DNA of 19,241 nucleotides, taken from an uncultured Mycoplasmatota bacterium. Its GTDB lineage: Bacteria > Bacillota_I > Bacilli_A > RF39 > UBA660. Within the stretch, counting starts at the first letter, position 1. Each line of letters begins with the position of its first letter. The translations under genes and the position numbers were made by a program. The notes below the pieces were generated by a model. The model was not told where the DNA came from, did no database searches, and worked only from the letters and a program-made list of their open reading frames with translations. The stretch lies in assembly GCA_900543825.1 (NCBI GenBank), contig UQSR01000016.1, positions 1 through 19,241 of the forward strand. The letters are read 5' to 3'. This document shows positions 1 to 7,330 of the stretch, piece by piece.

Positions 1-448
1 CTAAGCGGCTTGCCGCATTTTGAGCGTACAAGGGTTGTATGCGTTCTAAGTCGCGTTTAGCTTTCAGTGCTTGAGCTTTATCTTTGGTAAGCTGGGCTTT
101 TACTTTATCGACTTTTGCTTTGTATTGGTCGGGATTGATAATGAATAATAGTTGGTTTTTAGGGACATAAGTACCTTCTTCGAAGAGCATTTTTTCAAGG
201 TAGCCTTCTACTCGTGCACGAACTTCGACGAACTGTTGTGCTCGAATGCGTCCTACATATTCTCCGTAGATTTCGACATCGTCTGTCGTTACAGTCTCTA
301 TGACTACCGTAGGTTCAGAGGCCGCTGTTTTTGGGGGACGGCTTAGGAAGTAATAGACGATTCCGATGACGATAATCCCGATGATAATGATCAGAACCTT
401 TTTTCGATTAAACTCCATTTTGGCGATTGACTCTACAAATTTTTTCAT
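1..448 (-). CDS. RND efflux periplasmic adaptor (membrane fusion protein), N-terminal part, Bacteroidota-like
   Basis: This is the N-terminal ~149 residues of an AcrA/MexA-type adaptor; the gene runs off the left edge. Translation from 448 gives a short cytoplasmic stretch, one membrane anchor of Ile, Val and Gly (about residues 18-35), then a barrel-sandwich segment with GEYVGRIRA, VEVRARVEGYLEKMLFEEG and VPKNQLLFIINPDQY, followed by the start of the coiled-coil hairpin (KAKVDKVKAQLTKDKAQ). In the family the adaptor links an inner-membrane RND pump to an outer-membrane channel, so it belongs to a two-membrane cell. A second in-frame ATG lies at 418, but the 448 start keeps the whole anchor. 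G+C is near 50% at its left end, against roughly 20-30% in the rest of the window. It is therefore out of place beside Firmicutes genes. Confidence 0.85.
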   Translation of the reverse strand, partial: MKKFVESIAKMEFNRKKVLIIIIGIIVIGIVYYFLSRPPKTAASEPTVVIETVTTDDVEIYGEYVGRIRAQQFVEVRARVEGYLEKMLFEEGTYVPKNQLLFIINPDQYKAKVDKVKAQLTKDKAQALKAKRDLERIQPLYAQNAASRL

Positions 449-564
449 ATATAGTTTTTCAAATGATTCAAATAACTGAGTATATAACAATATTCGTGCA
501 AAAAGCAGAATATTTATCTTTTTGTTGAAAATAAGTTATCTGATACTCCTATTTTGGTTTTGGC

Positions 565-600
565 AAAAAACAAGGGTGTAGATATTTTCTACATCCTTGT
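565..600 (-). terminator. Intrinsic terminator after sufS
   Basis: A 13-bp stem (570-582 with 588-600, one G-T pair) and a 5-base loop are followed on the minus strand by six T residues (565-570 region). It lies 20 bases past the sufS stop and closes the suf transcript. It is also the last sequence that clearly belongs to the AT-rich genome before the composition changes. Confidence 0.85.
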
Positions 601-619
601 TGAATTTTTATATATCAGA

Positions 620-1804
620 TCAAAACATTTTTGCGACACGGTCTACGGCTGCAACGAATGCGTCGGCCTCTTCTTTAGTATTATAAAAGCTAAGACTAAT
701 TCTAACAGTATTACTAATATTAAAAACATTATCTATCATTTTAGCACAATGATTACCCGCTCTAACACAAATATTGTATTTGTCTAAATAAATGGCAGTA
801 TCTTGTGCAAAAACGCCATCAATATTAAAAGCCACAATATTACTCTCTATATCTTTATTATAGATAGTAATAAAATCTAACTTTTCAAGTTCATTAAGTA
901 AATAATTTCTAAGTTCTTTTTCATATTTATTAATATTATCCATACCAATGTTATTTAAATAATCAATTGCTGCACTAAGACCTAATACTCCTTCAATATT
1001 AGGAGTACCACCTTCAAGTCTAGTAGGAATTTCTCTAAGTTCAAGATATCCATCCTTAGTAAACATAGCATTCATGCCGCCACCATAGTTCATAGGAATA
1101 AGTTTATCAAGTAAATCAAATTTACCATATAAAACACCAATACCAGTAGGACCATACATTTTATGACCAGAAAAAGCCATAAAATCAATATCCATATCTT
1201 GTACATCTATTTTATTATGAGCAGCACCCTGAGCAGCATCTACTACCATTAAAATATTATTGTCATGAGCTATCTTACTAATTTCTTTAATAGGCCTCTC
1301 ATCTCCAATAACATTAGTTACCATTGCAAGAGATATAACTTTAGTCTTATTATTAATAGCCTTTTTAACATTTCCTATAGTAACTTCATGCTTGTCATTA
1401 AGTTCAATATATTTAACTTTAATTCCAATTTCCTTTTGAAGTATAAACCAAGGTAAAATATTAGAAGCATGTTCACTCAAAGTAACAAGGACCTCATCAT
1501 CACGTTTAAGATAATTTCTGAAAAAACCACTAACAATCATATTCATACTATTAGTAGTACCACTAGTAAAAACAATTTCAGAAGTTTCTTTAGCATTAAT
1601 AAAATCACGAATCTTTTCTCTAGTACCCTCATATAAACTATCAACAGTAGCACTAAGACTATAATCTCCTCTATGTGCATTAGCGGTATATTCCGTATAA
1701 TAATTACAAATAGCATCTTTAACACATTTAGGTTTTAAAGTAGTAGCCCCATTATCAAAATAAACAATATTTTTATTAAGTAATTCAAAATCATTTCTAT
1801 TCAT
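620..1804 (-). CDS. sufS: Cysteine desulfurase SufS (class II, PLP-dependent)
   Basis: This cytosolic enzyme takes sulfur from L-cysteine as an enzyme persulfide and releases alanine; the sulfur feeds the SUF iron-sulfur cluster scaffold. The 394-residue length is close to the usual ~400. Visible marks are FDNGATT at 17-22, EHASN at 111-115, VVDAAQG at 187-193, the PLP lysine in SGHKMYGPTG (K215) and the persulfide cysteine in RAGNHCAK (C353). The start codon abuts the sufD stop (TAAATG), and its ribosome-binding site GGAGGTG lies inside the last sufD codons, so the two are probably translationally coupled. It is the last gene of a sufC-sufD-sufS transcript. SufS of Firmicutes normally passes sulfur to SufU, which is not present here. 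Confidence 0.95.
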   Translation of the reverse strand: MNRNDFELLNKNIVYFDNGATTLKPKCVKDAICNYYTEYTANAHRGDYSLSATVDSLYEGTREKIRDFINAKETSEIVFTSGTTNSMNMIVSGFFRNYLKRDDEVLVTLSEHASNILPWFILQKEIGIKVKYIELNDKHEVTIGNVKKAINNKTKVISLAMVTNVIGDERPIKEISKIAHDNNILMVVDAAQGAAHNKIDVQDMDIDFMAFSGHKMYGPTGIGVLYGKFDLLDKLIPMNYGGGMNAMFTKDGYLELREIPTRLEGGTPNIEGVLGLSAAIDYLNNIGMDNINKYEKELRNYLLNELEKLDFITIYNKDIESNIVAFNIDGVFAQDTAIYLDKYNICVRAGNHCAKMIDNVFNISNTVRISLSFYNTKEEADAFVAAVDRVAKMF

Positions 1805-2563
1805 TTATTCACCTCCTAAATCATTTAAAAGTTCAAGTATCTTTTCTCTATATTCCATATCTGGGTTAATATTTGAAATAATCATTCCCTTAATAATTAA
1901 TTTAATAGCGGTTTCATAATCAATACCTCTACTCATCAAATAAAATATATCCTCTTCATTAATTGTACCAATCGTAGAAGAATGAATTCCAGTAGTACTA
2001 GCTTCTCCTATAAACATATTAGGATTAATCTTATTATTAGAATCTCCCAAAGTAACAATCTTAGTTTGTTGATTCAAATAAGTATCCAAAATACCATTTT
2101 CAACATAACTATTAATATCAAATACATTAGAACTATTTTCCTTTGCAACAGTTCTATTACATATATCACTACAAGTATCTTTCTTCAAATGATAAATATT
2201 AATAGTAAACTTATCATTACCACTACTAACACTAGAAAAATTATACTTAAAATTAGCTTTATCTTTACTTAAATTTATATTAATAGTCTCATCAGTATTA
2301 TTATTATAATAAAATTTATTAACAACTAAATTTCCAAAAATATTATATTTATTCATAGTGGTAATATAGTCATTATTTGAATATACAAATAAACAAACAT
2401 GAGTATTTTCTTTAACAATAATATTCAAATTAACATCGTTGCAATCAATGTACTCAATAGCAAAGTTACCACTATTTAAAAAACTAATTTCATTATTAAC
2501 AATACTAATATCACTATAGTCACAAGGAATAATTTCATTATTAACTACTCTTATTTTATTCAT
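1805..2563 (-). CDS. sufD: Fe-S cluster scaffold protein SufD (short form)
   Basis: This is the SufB/SufD-type beta-helix protein that joins SufB and SufC in the SufBC2D scaffold. The C-terminal end carries the family signature: PNMFIGEASTTGIHSSTIG, then EEDIFYLMSRGIDYETA and a closing helix. The N-terminal two thirds are poorly conserved and rich in Asn and Ile, as expected from the AT bias. At 252 residues it is much shorter than the ~420-440 residues of E. coli or B. subtilis SufD, so the N-terminal helical domain is missing or minimal. It overlaps the end of sufC by 8 bases and is immediately followed by sufS. The family assignment rests mainly on the C-terminal motif and the neighbours. 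Confidence 0.88.
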   Translation of the reverse strand: MNKIRVVNNEIIPCDYSDISIVNNEISFLNSGNFAIEYIDCNDVNLNIIVKENTHVCLFVYSNNDYITTMNKYNIFGNLVVNKFYYNNNTDETININLSKDKANFKYNFSSVSSGNDKFTINIYHLKKDTCSDICNRTVAKENSSNVFDINSYVENGILDTYLNQQTKIVTLGDSNNKINPNMFIGEASTTGIHSSTIGTINEEDIFYLMSRGIDYETAIKLIIKGMIISNINPDMEYREKILELLNDLGGE

Positions 2564-3326
2564 TATTATCTTCCTTTGTTAACTCATTTTTAATATTTTT
2601 ATAATTAGTATAACCATTTTTTTCAATTTCCATAGCTAGTTCATAATTACCAGTTTCAATAATAGTACCATTATTCATAATATGCACATAATCAGGATGT
2701 AAGTATTCAAGTATTTTAGGATGATGTGTAATGATAAGAATAGAAGTATTAGGATGCTCTTCTTTATAATTATGTATATTCATTCCAACAATTCTAAGAC
2801 TATCAATATCCAAACCTGAATCAAGTTCATCTAAAATAATTAATTTAGGTTCTAAGAGTTTAATTTGTAATACCTCATTTTTTTTCTTTTCTCCTCCAGA
2901 AAAACCAACATTAAGACTTCTATGAATTAGTTCTTTATTCATAGATAACTCATCAGCACCATTTTCACATTTTAATATAAAATCATATAAACCAATTCTC
3001 TTATTATTAACAGCGCTCATAGCGGTTCTTAAAAAGTCTTGATTAGATACACCTTCAATTTCCATAGGATATTGCATAGCAAGAAAAATACCAAGCTTAG
3101 CTCTTTCATCAGTAGATAAAGGAATTAGATTGTCACCATTAAAAATAATATTTCCAGATAAAATTTTATAATTACTATCGCCCATAATAACCCTAGATAA
3201 AGTAGATTTCCCTACACCATTAGGTCCCATAATTACATGAGTTTCACCATCATTTATTATCATGTTAAAATCATTTAATATAACTTTGTCATCAACAGTG
3301 GCTTTCAAATTTTCTATTTTTAACAT
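2556..3326 (-). CDS. sufC: Fe-S assembly ATPase SufC
   Basis: This ABC-type ATPase drives conformational change of the SufBC2D scaffold in the cytosol; it is not a transporter. It shows Walker A GPNGVGKST, the SUF-specific loop GIFLAMQYPMEIEGVSNQ, the signature FSGGEKKKNEVLQI, Walker B LIILDELDSGLD and the switch histidine in IITHH. I place the start at 3326 (256 aa), not at the upstream ATG at 3338. GAGGG sits just upstream of 3326, and the promoter -10 box at 3348-3353 puts transcription start near 3341, only a few bases before the upstream ATG. It is the first gene of the suf operon here and overlaps sufD by 8 bases. Confidence 0.95.
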   Translation of the reverse strand: MLKIENLKATVDDKVILNDFNMIINDGETHVIMGPNGVGKSTLSRVIMGDSNYKILSGNIIFNGDNLIPLSTDERAKLGIFLAMQYPMEIEGVSNQDFLRTAMSAVNNKRIGLYDFILKCENGADELSMNKELIHRSLNVGFSGGEKKKNEVLQIKLLEPKLIILDELDSGLDIDSLRIVGMNIHNYKEEHPNTSILIITHHPKILEYLHPDYVHIMNNGTIIETGNYELAMEIEKNGYTNYKNIKNELTKEDNNE

Positions 3327-3347
3327 ATTATCCCTCATTTCATACTA

Positions 3348-3356
3348 ATTATATCA
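3348..3356 (-). promoter_or_regulatory. Extended -10 promoter of sufCDS
   Basis: The minus strand reads TGATATAAT, an extended -10 box. No good -35 lies 17 bases upstream (TTTTCA). The predicted start near 3341 gives a leader of about 15 bases before the sufC ATG at 3326. Confidence 0.7.
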
Positions 3357-3391
3357 CGATTATGAATATTTGAAAATAAATAATACATATT

Positions 3392-3421
3392 AAAAAGGTA
3401 TAAATATCAAATATTTATACC
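3392..3421 (-). terminator. Intrinsic terminator after rpoD
   Basis: A perfect 11-bp inverted repeat (3397-3407 and 3411-3421, 3-base loop) is followed by TTTTT on the minus strand. It begins 8 bases after the rpoD stop. The stem is mostly A-T with two G-C pairs at its base. Confidence 0.8.
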
Positions 3422-3428
3422 ATTAATA

Positions 3429-4994
3429 CTAAAGATAATCAGCAAATCTCTTAGATTTAGAAGGATGTCTTAATTTTCCTAGAGCCTTATGTTCAATTTG
3501 TCTAATTCTTTCACGTGTAAGATTGTATTTTGCGCCTATTTCTTCTAATGTCATAGGATCATTACCATCAAAACCAGTCCTATAAATTAAAACATTTTTT
3601 TCTCTTTCAGTTAGTTCATCTAAAGAAGCCATTAAATTTCTTCTTAAATCCAACAAATAAGTTTCTCTTTCTATATCATAATCAGACCTAATAAAATTTA
3701 TTAAAGTGTCATTTTCATCATCTCCAATAGGAGCATCTAAAGCCACAAGATTAGTTCTTGAATAGAAATTTTTAAGTCTAGTAACAGTATCTACCGGCAT
3801 TTTTAAATATTTAGCAATATCCTTATTAGATGGATTTGAATTTCCTAGTTCTTCAATTTCACATTCTGCTCTTTGAATAATCCTAATTTTTTCATTAAGG
3901 TGAGTAGGAATTCTAATAGTGGAGCTTTTTTCATATAAAGCTCTTGTAATAGCTTGTCTAATCCACCAACTAGCATAAGTAGAGAATCTATATCCTTTAG
4001 TAATATCAAATTTATAAACAGCACGCATAAGACCGATATTTCCCTCTTGAATTATATCAAGTAAAGTAAAAGAATTTAATGAAGCTCTATAACTCTTAGA
4101 AATAGCCACAACTAATCTAGTATTGTGTTCGACAATATCCCTTTTTATTTTGCTATAAAGTATAATTTGTTCTAATTGATTAATGAGAAAATCAGTATCA
4201 ATAATTTTCTTATTATCAATATTAAGTCCTAATTTCTTAACAATAAAATCTTTATCGGCAATAACATTTATACCATTAACTTCAACTAAATCTAAATAAT
4301 TTTTAATTTCATTTTTACTATTTGCATCAAGTAATCCAACTCGATAAATAGTCCTAACCTTTCTTAACAAATTAATATTATTAATTGAAAAAAGAATATT
4401 ATCAATATCATAAAAGCCTATATTACCATCATTATCAAAAAAAGCAATTTCAATATTATTTTTGGCACTACTTAATAATTCAAAAGCTTTTTTTTCTTCC
4501 TCTGGTGTAAATAATTCAATTCTGCCAATATCCGACAAATATGTACGAATACTAGTACTAGTAGCAAGTTTTGTATCATCAACAACTTTATCATTAATTA
4601 CATAATCTTTAGTATCATCTAAATAGTCATTAGTTAAATTAACATCATCTAATAATTTATATATGTGATAATATTTTTTCTTTATCGCATTACAATTTTT
4701 ACTAGTAGTTAATAATTCTTTAAAATAATGTAAGACATTAATTTCACCAAATTTATCTACAAGATAAAAATAAGTATTTTTATCAATTTCTAAACCATCT
4801 AATTCCCTATCAATAAAAACAATATAATACTTATTGATTAATTCGTCCATTTTGCTTGGATTATTATTGATCATTAAATCAAAAGCAGAATTAAAATTTT
4901 CTTTTCCATATTTATCAATTAACTCAAAATATAATTTCATGGTAAACTTATTATTCTTCTCTAATTCATTAGTAATCACACTATAATTATCCAT
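3429..4994 (-). CDS. rpoD: RNA polymerase primary sigma factor RpoD/SigA type, with unusual extra segments
   Basis: Region 1.2 (TYLSDIGRIELFTPEEE, about 151-167), region 2 (TLLDIIQEGNIGLMRAVYKF, then FSTYASWWIRQAITRAL at 337-353), region 3 (RIPTHLNEKIRIIQRAE) and region 4 (TLEEIGAKYNLTRERIRQIE, then KALGKLRHPSKSKRF near the C-terminus) match the housekeeping sigma family and should recognise TTGACA/TATAAT promoters. The start at 4994 (521 aa) follows AAGGAGG by seven bases; an upstream in-frame extension would run back through the gene's own promoter. At 521 residues it is well over the ~370 of B. subtilis SigA. There are about 148 residues of unrecognised sequence before region 1.2, and about 100 between regions 1.2 and 2.1. 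No dnaG lies upstream; nrnA does. Confidence 0.93.
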   Translation of the reverse strand: MDNYSVITNELEKNNKFTMKLYFELIDKYGKENFNSAFDLMINNNPSKMDELINKYYIVFIDRELDGLEIDKNTYFYLVDKFGEINVLHYFKELLTTSKNCNAIKKKYYHIYKLLDDVNLTNDYLDDTKDYVINDKVVDDTKLATSTSIRTYLSDIGRIELFTPEEEKKAFELLSSAKNNIEIAFFDNDGNIGFYDIDNILFSINNINLLRKVRTIYRVGLLDANSKNEIKNYLDLVEVNGINVIADKDFIVKKLGLNIDNKKIIDTDFLINQLEQIILYSKIKRDIVEHNTRLVVAISKSYRASLNSFTLLDIIQEGNIGLMRAVYKFDITKGYRFSTYASWWIRQAITRALYEKSSTIRIPTHLNEKIRIIQRAECEIEELGNSNPSNKDIAKYLKMPVDTVTRLKNFYSRTNLVALDAPIGDDENDTLINFIRSDYDIERETYLLDLRRNLMASLDELTEREKNVLIYRTGFDGNDPMTLEEIGAKYNLTRERIRQIEHKALGKLRHPSKSKRFADYL

Positions 4995-5037
4995 AAAAAA
5001 CCTCCTTAAAACGTCATTCGTTTTTAATTGAAATAAT

Positions 5038-5066
5038 ATACTAGCACAAAAACAAAAAAAAGTCAA
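5038..5066 (-). promoter_or_regulatory. Promoter of rpoD
   Basis: TTGACT (5061-5066), a 17-base spacer and TAGTAT (5038-5043) read on the minus strand toward the rpoD start at 4994. The -35 box is part of the 3' arm of the terminator that closes nrnA. Confidence 0.65.
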
Positions 5067-5086
5067 ACCTTTCACAAGCTTAACTT
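5054..5086 (-). terminator. Intrinsic terminator after ackA-nrnA, overlapping the rpoD promoter
   Basis: Right after the nrnA stop, 5076-5086 pairs with 5060-5071 on the minus strand with two G-T pairs and one bulged G, capped by a GTGA tetraloop and followed by a run of seven T (5054-5060). The 3' arm contains the -35 box of the rpoD promoter. Confidence 0.7.
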
Positions 5087-6034
5087 TTATTTCCAATTTT
5101 TAACTAGATTATCCAAATCCATTACTAGCTTATCAGCATCTTCCCATGTCTTTAATTTAACACCAGATGCATATTTATGGCCACCGCCACCAAATTTAGT
5201 AGCAAGATCATTAACATAGGGTCCAACAGATCTAATATTAGCTCTAATAAGACCGGACTTAATATCTTCAGATAAAAATACCCATACAACAATTTCATTT
5301 ACAAATTTCAAATCATTAATCATATTTCCTGCAGCGGCACTATCAACACCATATTCTTTCATAACCTTATCAGTAATTTTGATATATGCCACACCATTAT
5401 CTGTTAAAGTAATATTTTGATAAATATATCCTTCAAATCTAACTTCAACCATTGGTCTTTGATAAAGAATTTTATATAATTCAGTAAAATTAATATTAGT
5501 TTCATCAATAAGTTTATTTACCAAACCAAATGTTTTTGAAGAAGTATAATCATGTAAGAATCTATCAGTGTCTCCTACAATACCAAGATATAATCTTTCA
5601 CCAATTTCTTTATTCAATTCAATTTTATTAGTAAAAGCAAACTCTAAAAGTAATTGACAAGTACTACAAGCATTATCATCAATATATTCTATATTTCCAT
5701 ATTTATCTATAAAAGGATGATGATCAATTTTAATAACATATTCAAAATTATTAATATTAGCACCATCAATTCTTTTAATATCAGGAGTATCAAGTACTAT
5801 GCATAATCCTTTAGTAGTGTCAACGTTATCTATTTTATCATTAGTACCAAAAAATTTAAATCTACTAGCGGGATTACCAACAGCATAAACTTTCTTATTA
5901 GGAAATAACTTTAATATAATTTCCTTAAGAGCAAATTGAGCTCCTAAAGCATCAGGATCAGCCCCTATATGTCTAGCAATAACAATAGTATCATACTTCT
6001 TAATTGCTTTAAATATTTGTTTATAAATATTCAT
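5087..6034 (-). CDS. nrnA: DHH/DHHA1 phosphoesterase, NrnA-type oligoribonuclease / pAp phosphatase
   Basis: The 315-residue length is typical of NrnA, which degrades short RNAs (nanoRNA) and dephosphorylates 3'-phosphoadenosine 5'-phosphate in Firmicutes. Motif I is HIGADPDALGAQ (about 21-32), a further metal ligand region is VLDTPDI, the DHH motif is KIDHHPF near 103-109, and the DHHA1 glycine motif FGGGGHKYASGV is near the C-terminus. The start at 6034 follows AAGGAT, and the ackA stop is only three bases upstream, so it is cotranscribed with ackA. A cyclic-dinucleotide or pApA hydrolase activity, as in related DHH-DHHA1 proteins, cannot be excluded from sequence alone. Confidence 0.85.
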   Translation of the reverse strand: MNIYKQIFKAIKKYDTIVIARHIGADPDALGAQFALKEIILKLFPNKKVYAVGNPASRFKFFGTNDKIDNVDTTKGLCIVLDTPDIKRIDGANINNFEYVIKIDHHPFIDKYGNIEYIDDNACSTCQLLLEFAFTNKIELNKEIGERLYLGIVGDTDRFLHDYTSSKTFGLVNKLIDETNINFTELYKILYQRPMVEVRFEGYIYQNITLTDNGVAYIKITDKVMKEYGVDSAAAGNMINDLKFVNEIVVWVFLSEDIKSGLIRANIRSVGPYVNDLATKFGGGGHKYASGVKLKTWEDADKLVMDLDNLVKNWK

Positions 6035-6037
6035 AAA

Positions 6038-7222
6038 TTATCCTTGTAATAATATTGAATAAGTATCTCTAGCAATCATAAGCTCTTCATCAGTAGGAAT
6101 AATATAAACAGGAACTTTAGAATCATCAGTAGTAATTTTTCTTTCTTCTCCTCTTACATTATTAGCCTCTTCATCTAACTTAATACCTAGAGCACCAAGT
6201 TTATCAACAATTTGTTTTCTAGTACTAATAGAGTTTTCACCAACACCAGCAGTAAATACAATAGCATCAGCACCACCCATTTCAACATAGTACATAGCAA
6301 TATAATTAACAATTCTATTAACATACATTTTTTGGGCTAACTTACATCTTTCATCACCATTATTAATACCATCTTCTATATCTCTAGAATCGCTACTAAC
6401 ACCACTAACACCAAGTAAGCCACTCTTTTTATTTAAAGCAGTATCCATCTCTTTAGCACTCATACCAGTTTGTTCCATAATATAAGGAATAATACTCGAG
6501 TCGATATCTCCGCATCTAGACCCCATCATAATACCAGCATTAGGTGTAAGTCCCATTGAAGTATCAATACATTTACCATCCACTATAGCAGAAATACTAC
6601 CACCATTACCAATATGACAAGTAATAATACGAGTATCATCTCTGTCTAATATTTCATTCATTCTTTTAGAAACATATCTATGACTAGTACCATGCATACC
6701 ATATTTTCTAACACCATATTCAGTATACCATTCATATGGAACTGGATAAATATAATTTACTTTATCCATAGTAGCATGAAATGCAGTATCAAACACAGCA
6801 GTCTGAAGAGCATTTGGGAATACTTCTTTACTAGCTTCAATACCAGTAATAGAAGCAGGATTATGTAAAGGTGCTAAAGGTTTATATTTTACCATATCAT
6901 TAATAACAGAGTCATCAATAACAACAGTATGGTCGTATTTTTCACCACCTTGAACAGTTCTATGACCAACAGCTTTAATTTCTTCACAAGATTCAATAAC
7001 TTTATTATCAATTAATTCCTTAACCAATATTTCAAAAGCATCTTTATGATTCTTTAAAGCAGCCTCCTTTTTAGTCTTTTCTCCATTTAATTTAATAGTA
7101 TAAAAACTATTATCTATACCAATTCTTTCAAATACACCAGAAATAAGAACATTCTCTTCAGGCATTTCATATAATTGAAATTTCAAAGAACTACTTCCAG
7201 CATTTACAGATAATATTTTCAT
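6038..7222 (-). CDS. ackA: Acetate kinase
   Basis: Acetate kinase interconverts acetyl phosphate plus ADP with acetate plus ATP, the final ATP-yielding step of acetate fermentation in the cytosol. The N-terminal phosphate loop NAGSSSLKFQLY (7-18), GHRTVQGG (86-93, catalytic Arg 88), PLAPLHNP, YGMHGTSHRYV (His 177), the ATP loop CHIGNGGS (202-209), GLTPNAGIMMGSRCGDID (Arg 236), FTAGVGENS and the closing TDEELMIARDT are all present. The start at 7222 (394 aa) has GAGGTG six bases upstream; the longer reading would begin inside the promoter. No phosphotransacetylase gene is adjacent. The next gene in the transcript is nrnA. Confidence 0.97.
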   Translation of the reverse strand: MKILSVNAGSSSLKFQLYEMPEENVLISGVFERIGIDNSFYTIKLNGEKTKKEAALKNHKDAFEILVKELIDNKVIESCEEIKAVGHRTVQGGEKYDHTVVIDDSVINDMVKYKPLAPLHNPASITGIEASKEVFPNALQTAVFDTAFHATMDKVNYIYPVPYEWYTEYGVRKYGMHGTSHRYVSKRMNEILDRDDTRIITCHIGNGGSISAIVDGKCIDTSMGLTPNAGIMMGSRCGDIDSSIIPYIMEQTGMSAKEMDTALNKKSGLLGVSGVSSDSRDIEDGINNGDERCKLAQKMYVNRIVNYIAMYYVEMGGADAIVFTAGVGENSISTRKQIVDKLGALGIKLDEEANNVRGEERKITTDDSKVPVYIIPTDEELMIARDTYSILLQG

Positions 7223-7244
7223 TATTTCACCTCTTTCATACCAT

Positions 7245-7273
7245 ATTATAACAAACCACCATAAAAAAAACAA
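7245..7273 (-). promoter_or_regulatory. Promoter of ackA-nrnA
   Basis: TTGTTT (7268-7273), exactly 17 bases, then a consensus TATAAT (7245-7250) on the minus strand. The start near 7238 leaves about 16 bases before the ackA ATG. Confidence 0.75.
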
Positions 7274-7295
7274 CCAGCAAACTAAAAATATACAT

Positions 7296-7323
7296 AAAAA
7301 AATATCAACAAAACTGTTGATAT
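7296..7323 (-). terminator. Intrinsic terminator of the pyrophosphatase gene (TATCAAC-family hairpin 1)
   Basis: ATATCAACA (7302-7310) and TGTTGATAT (7315-7323) form a perfect 9-bp stem with a four-base loop, followed by a T run on the minus strand (7296-7302). It begins 8 bases after the stop codon. Near-identical hairpins end two other genes in this window (10499-10521 and 12143-12165). Confidence 0.85.
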
Positions 7324-7330
7324 CTTTATT

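Noticed and set aside
554..787. Plus-strand 77-codon ORF
   Set aside because: It is antisense to the sufS end and crosses the sufS terminator; no family resemblance.
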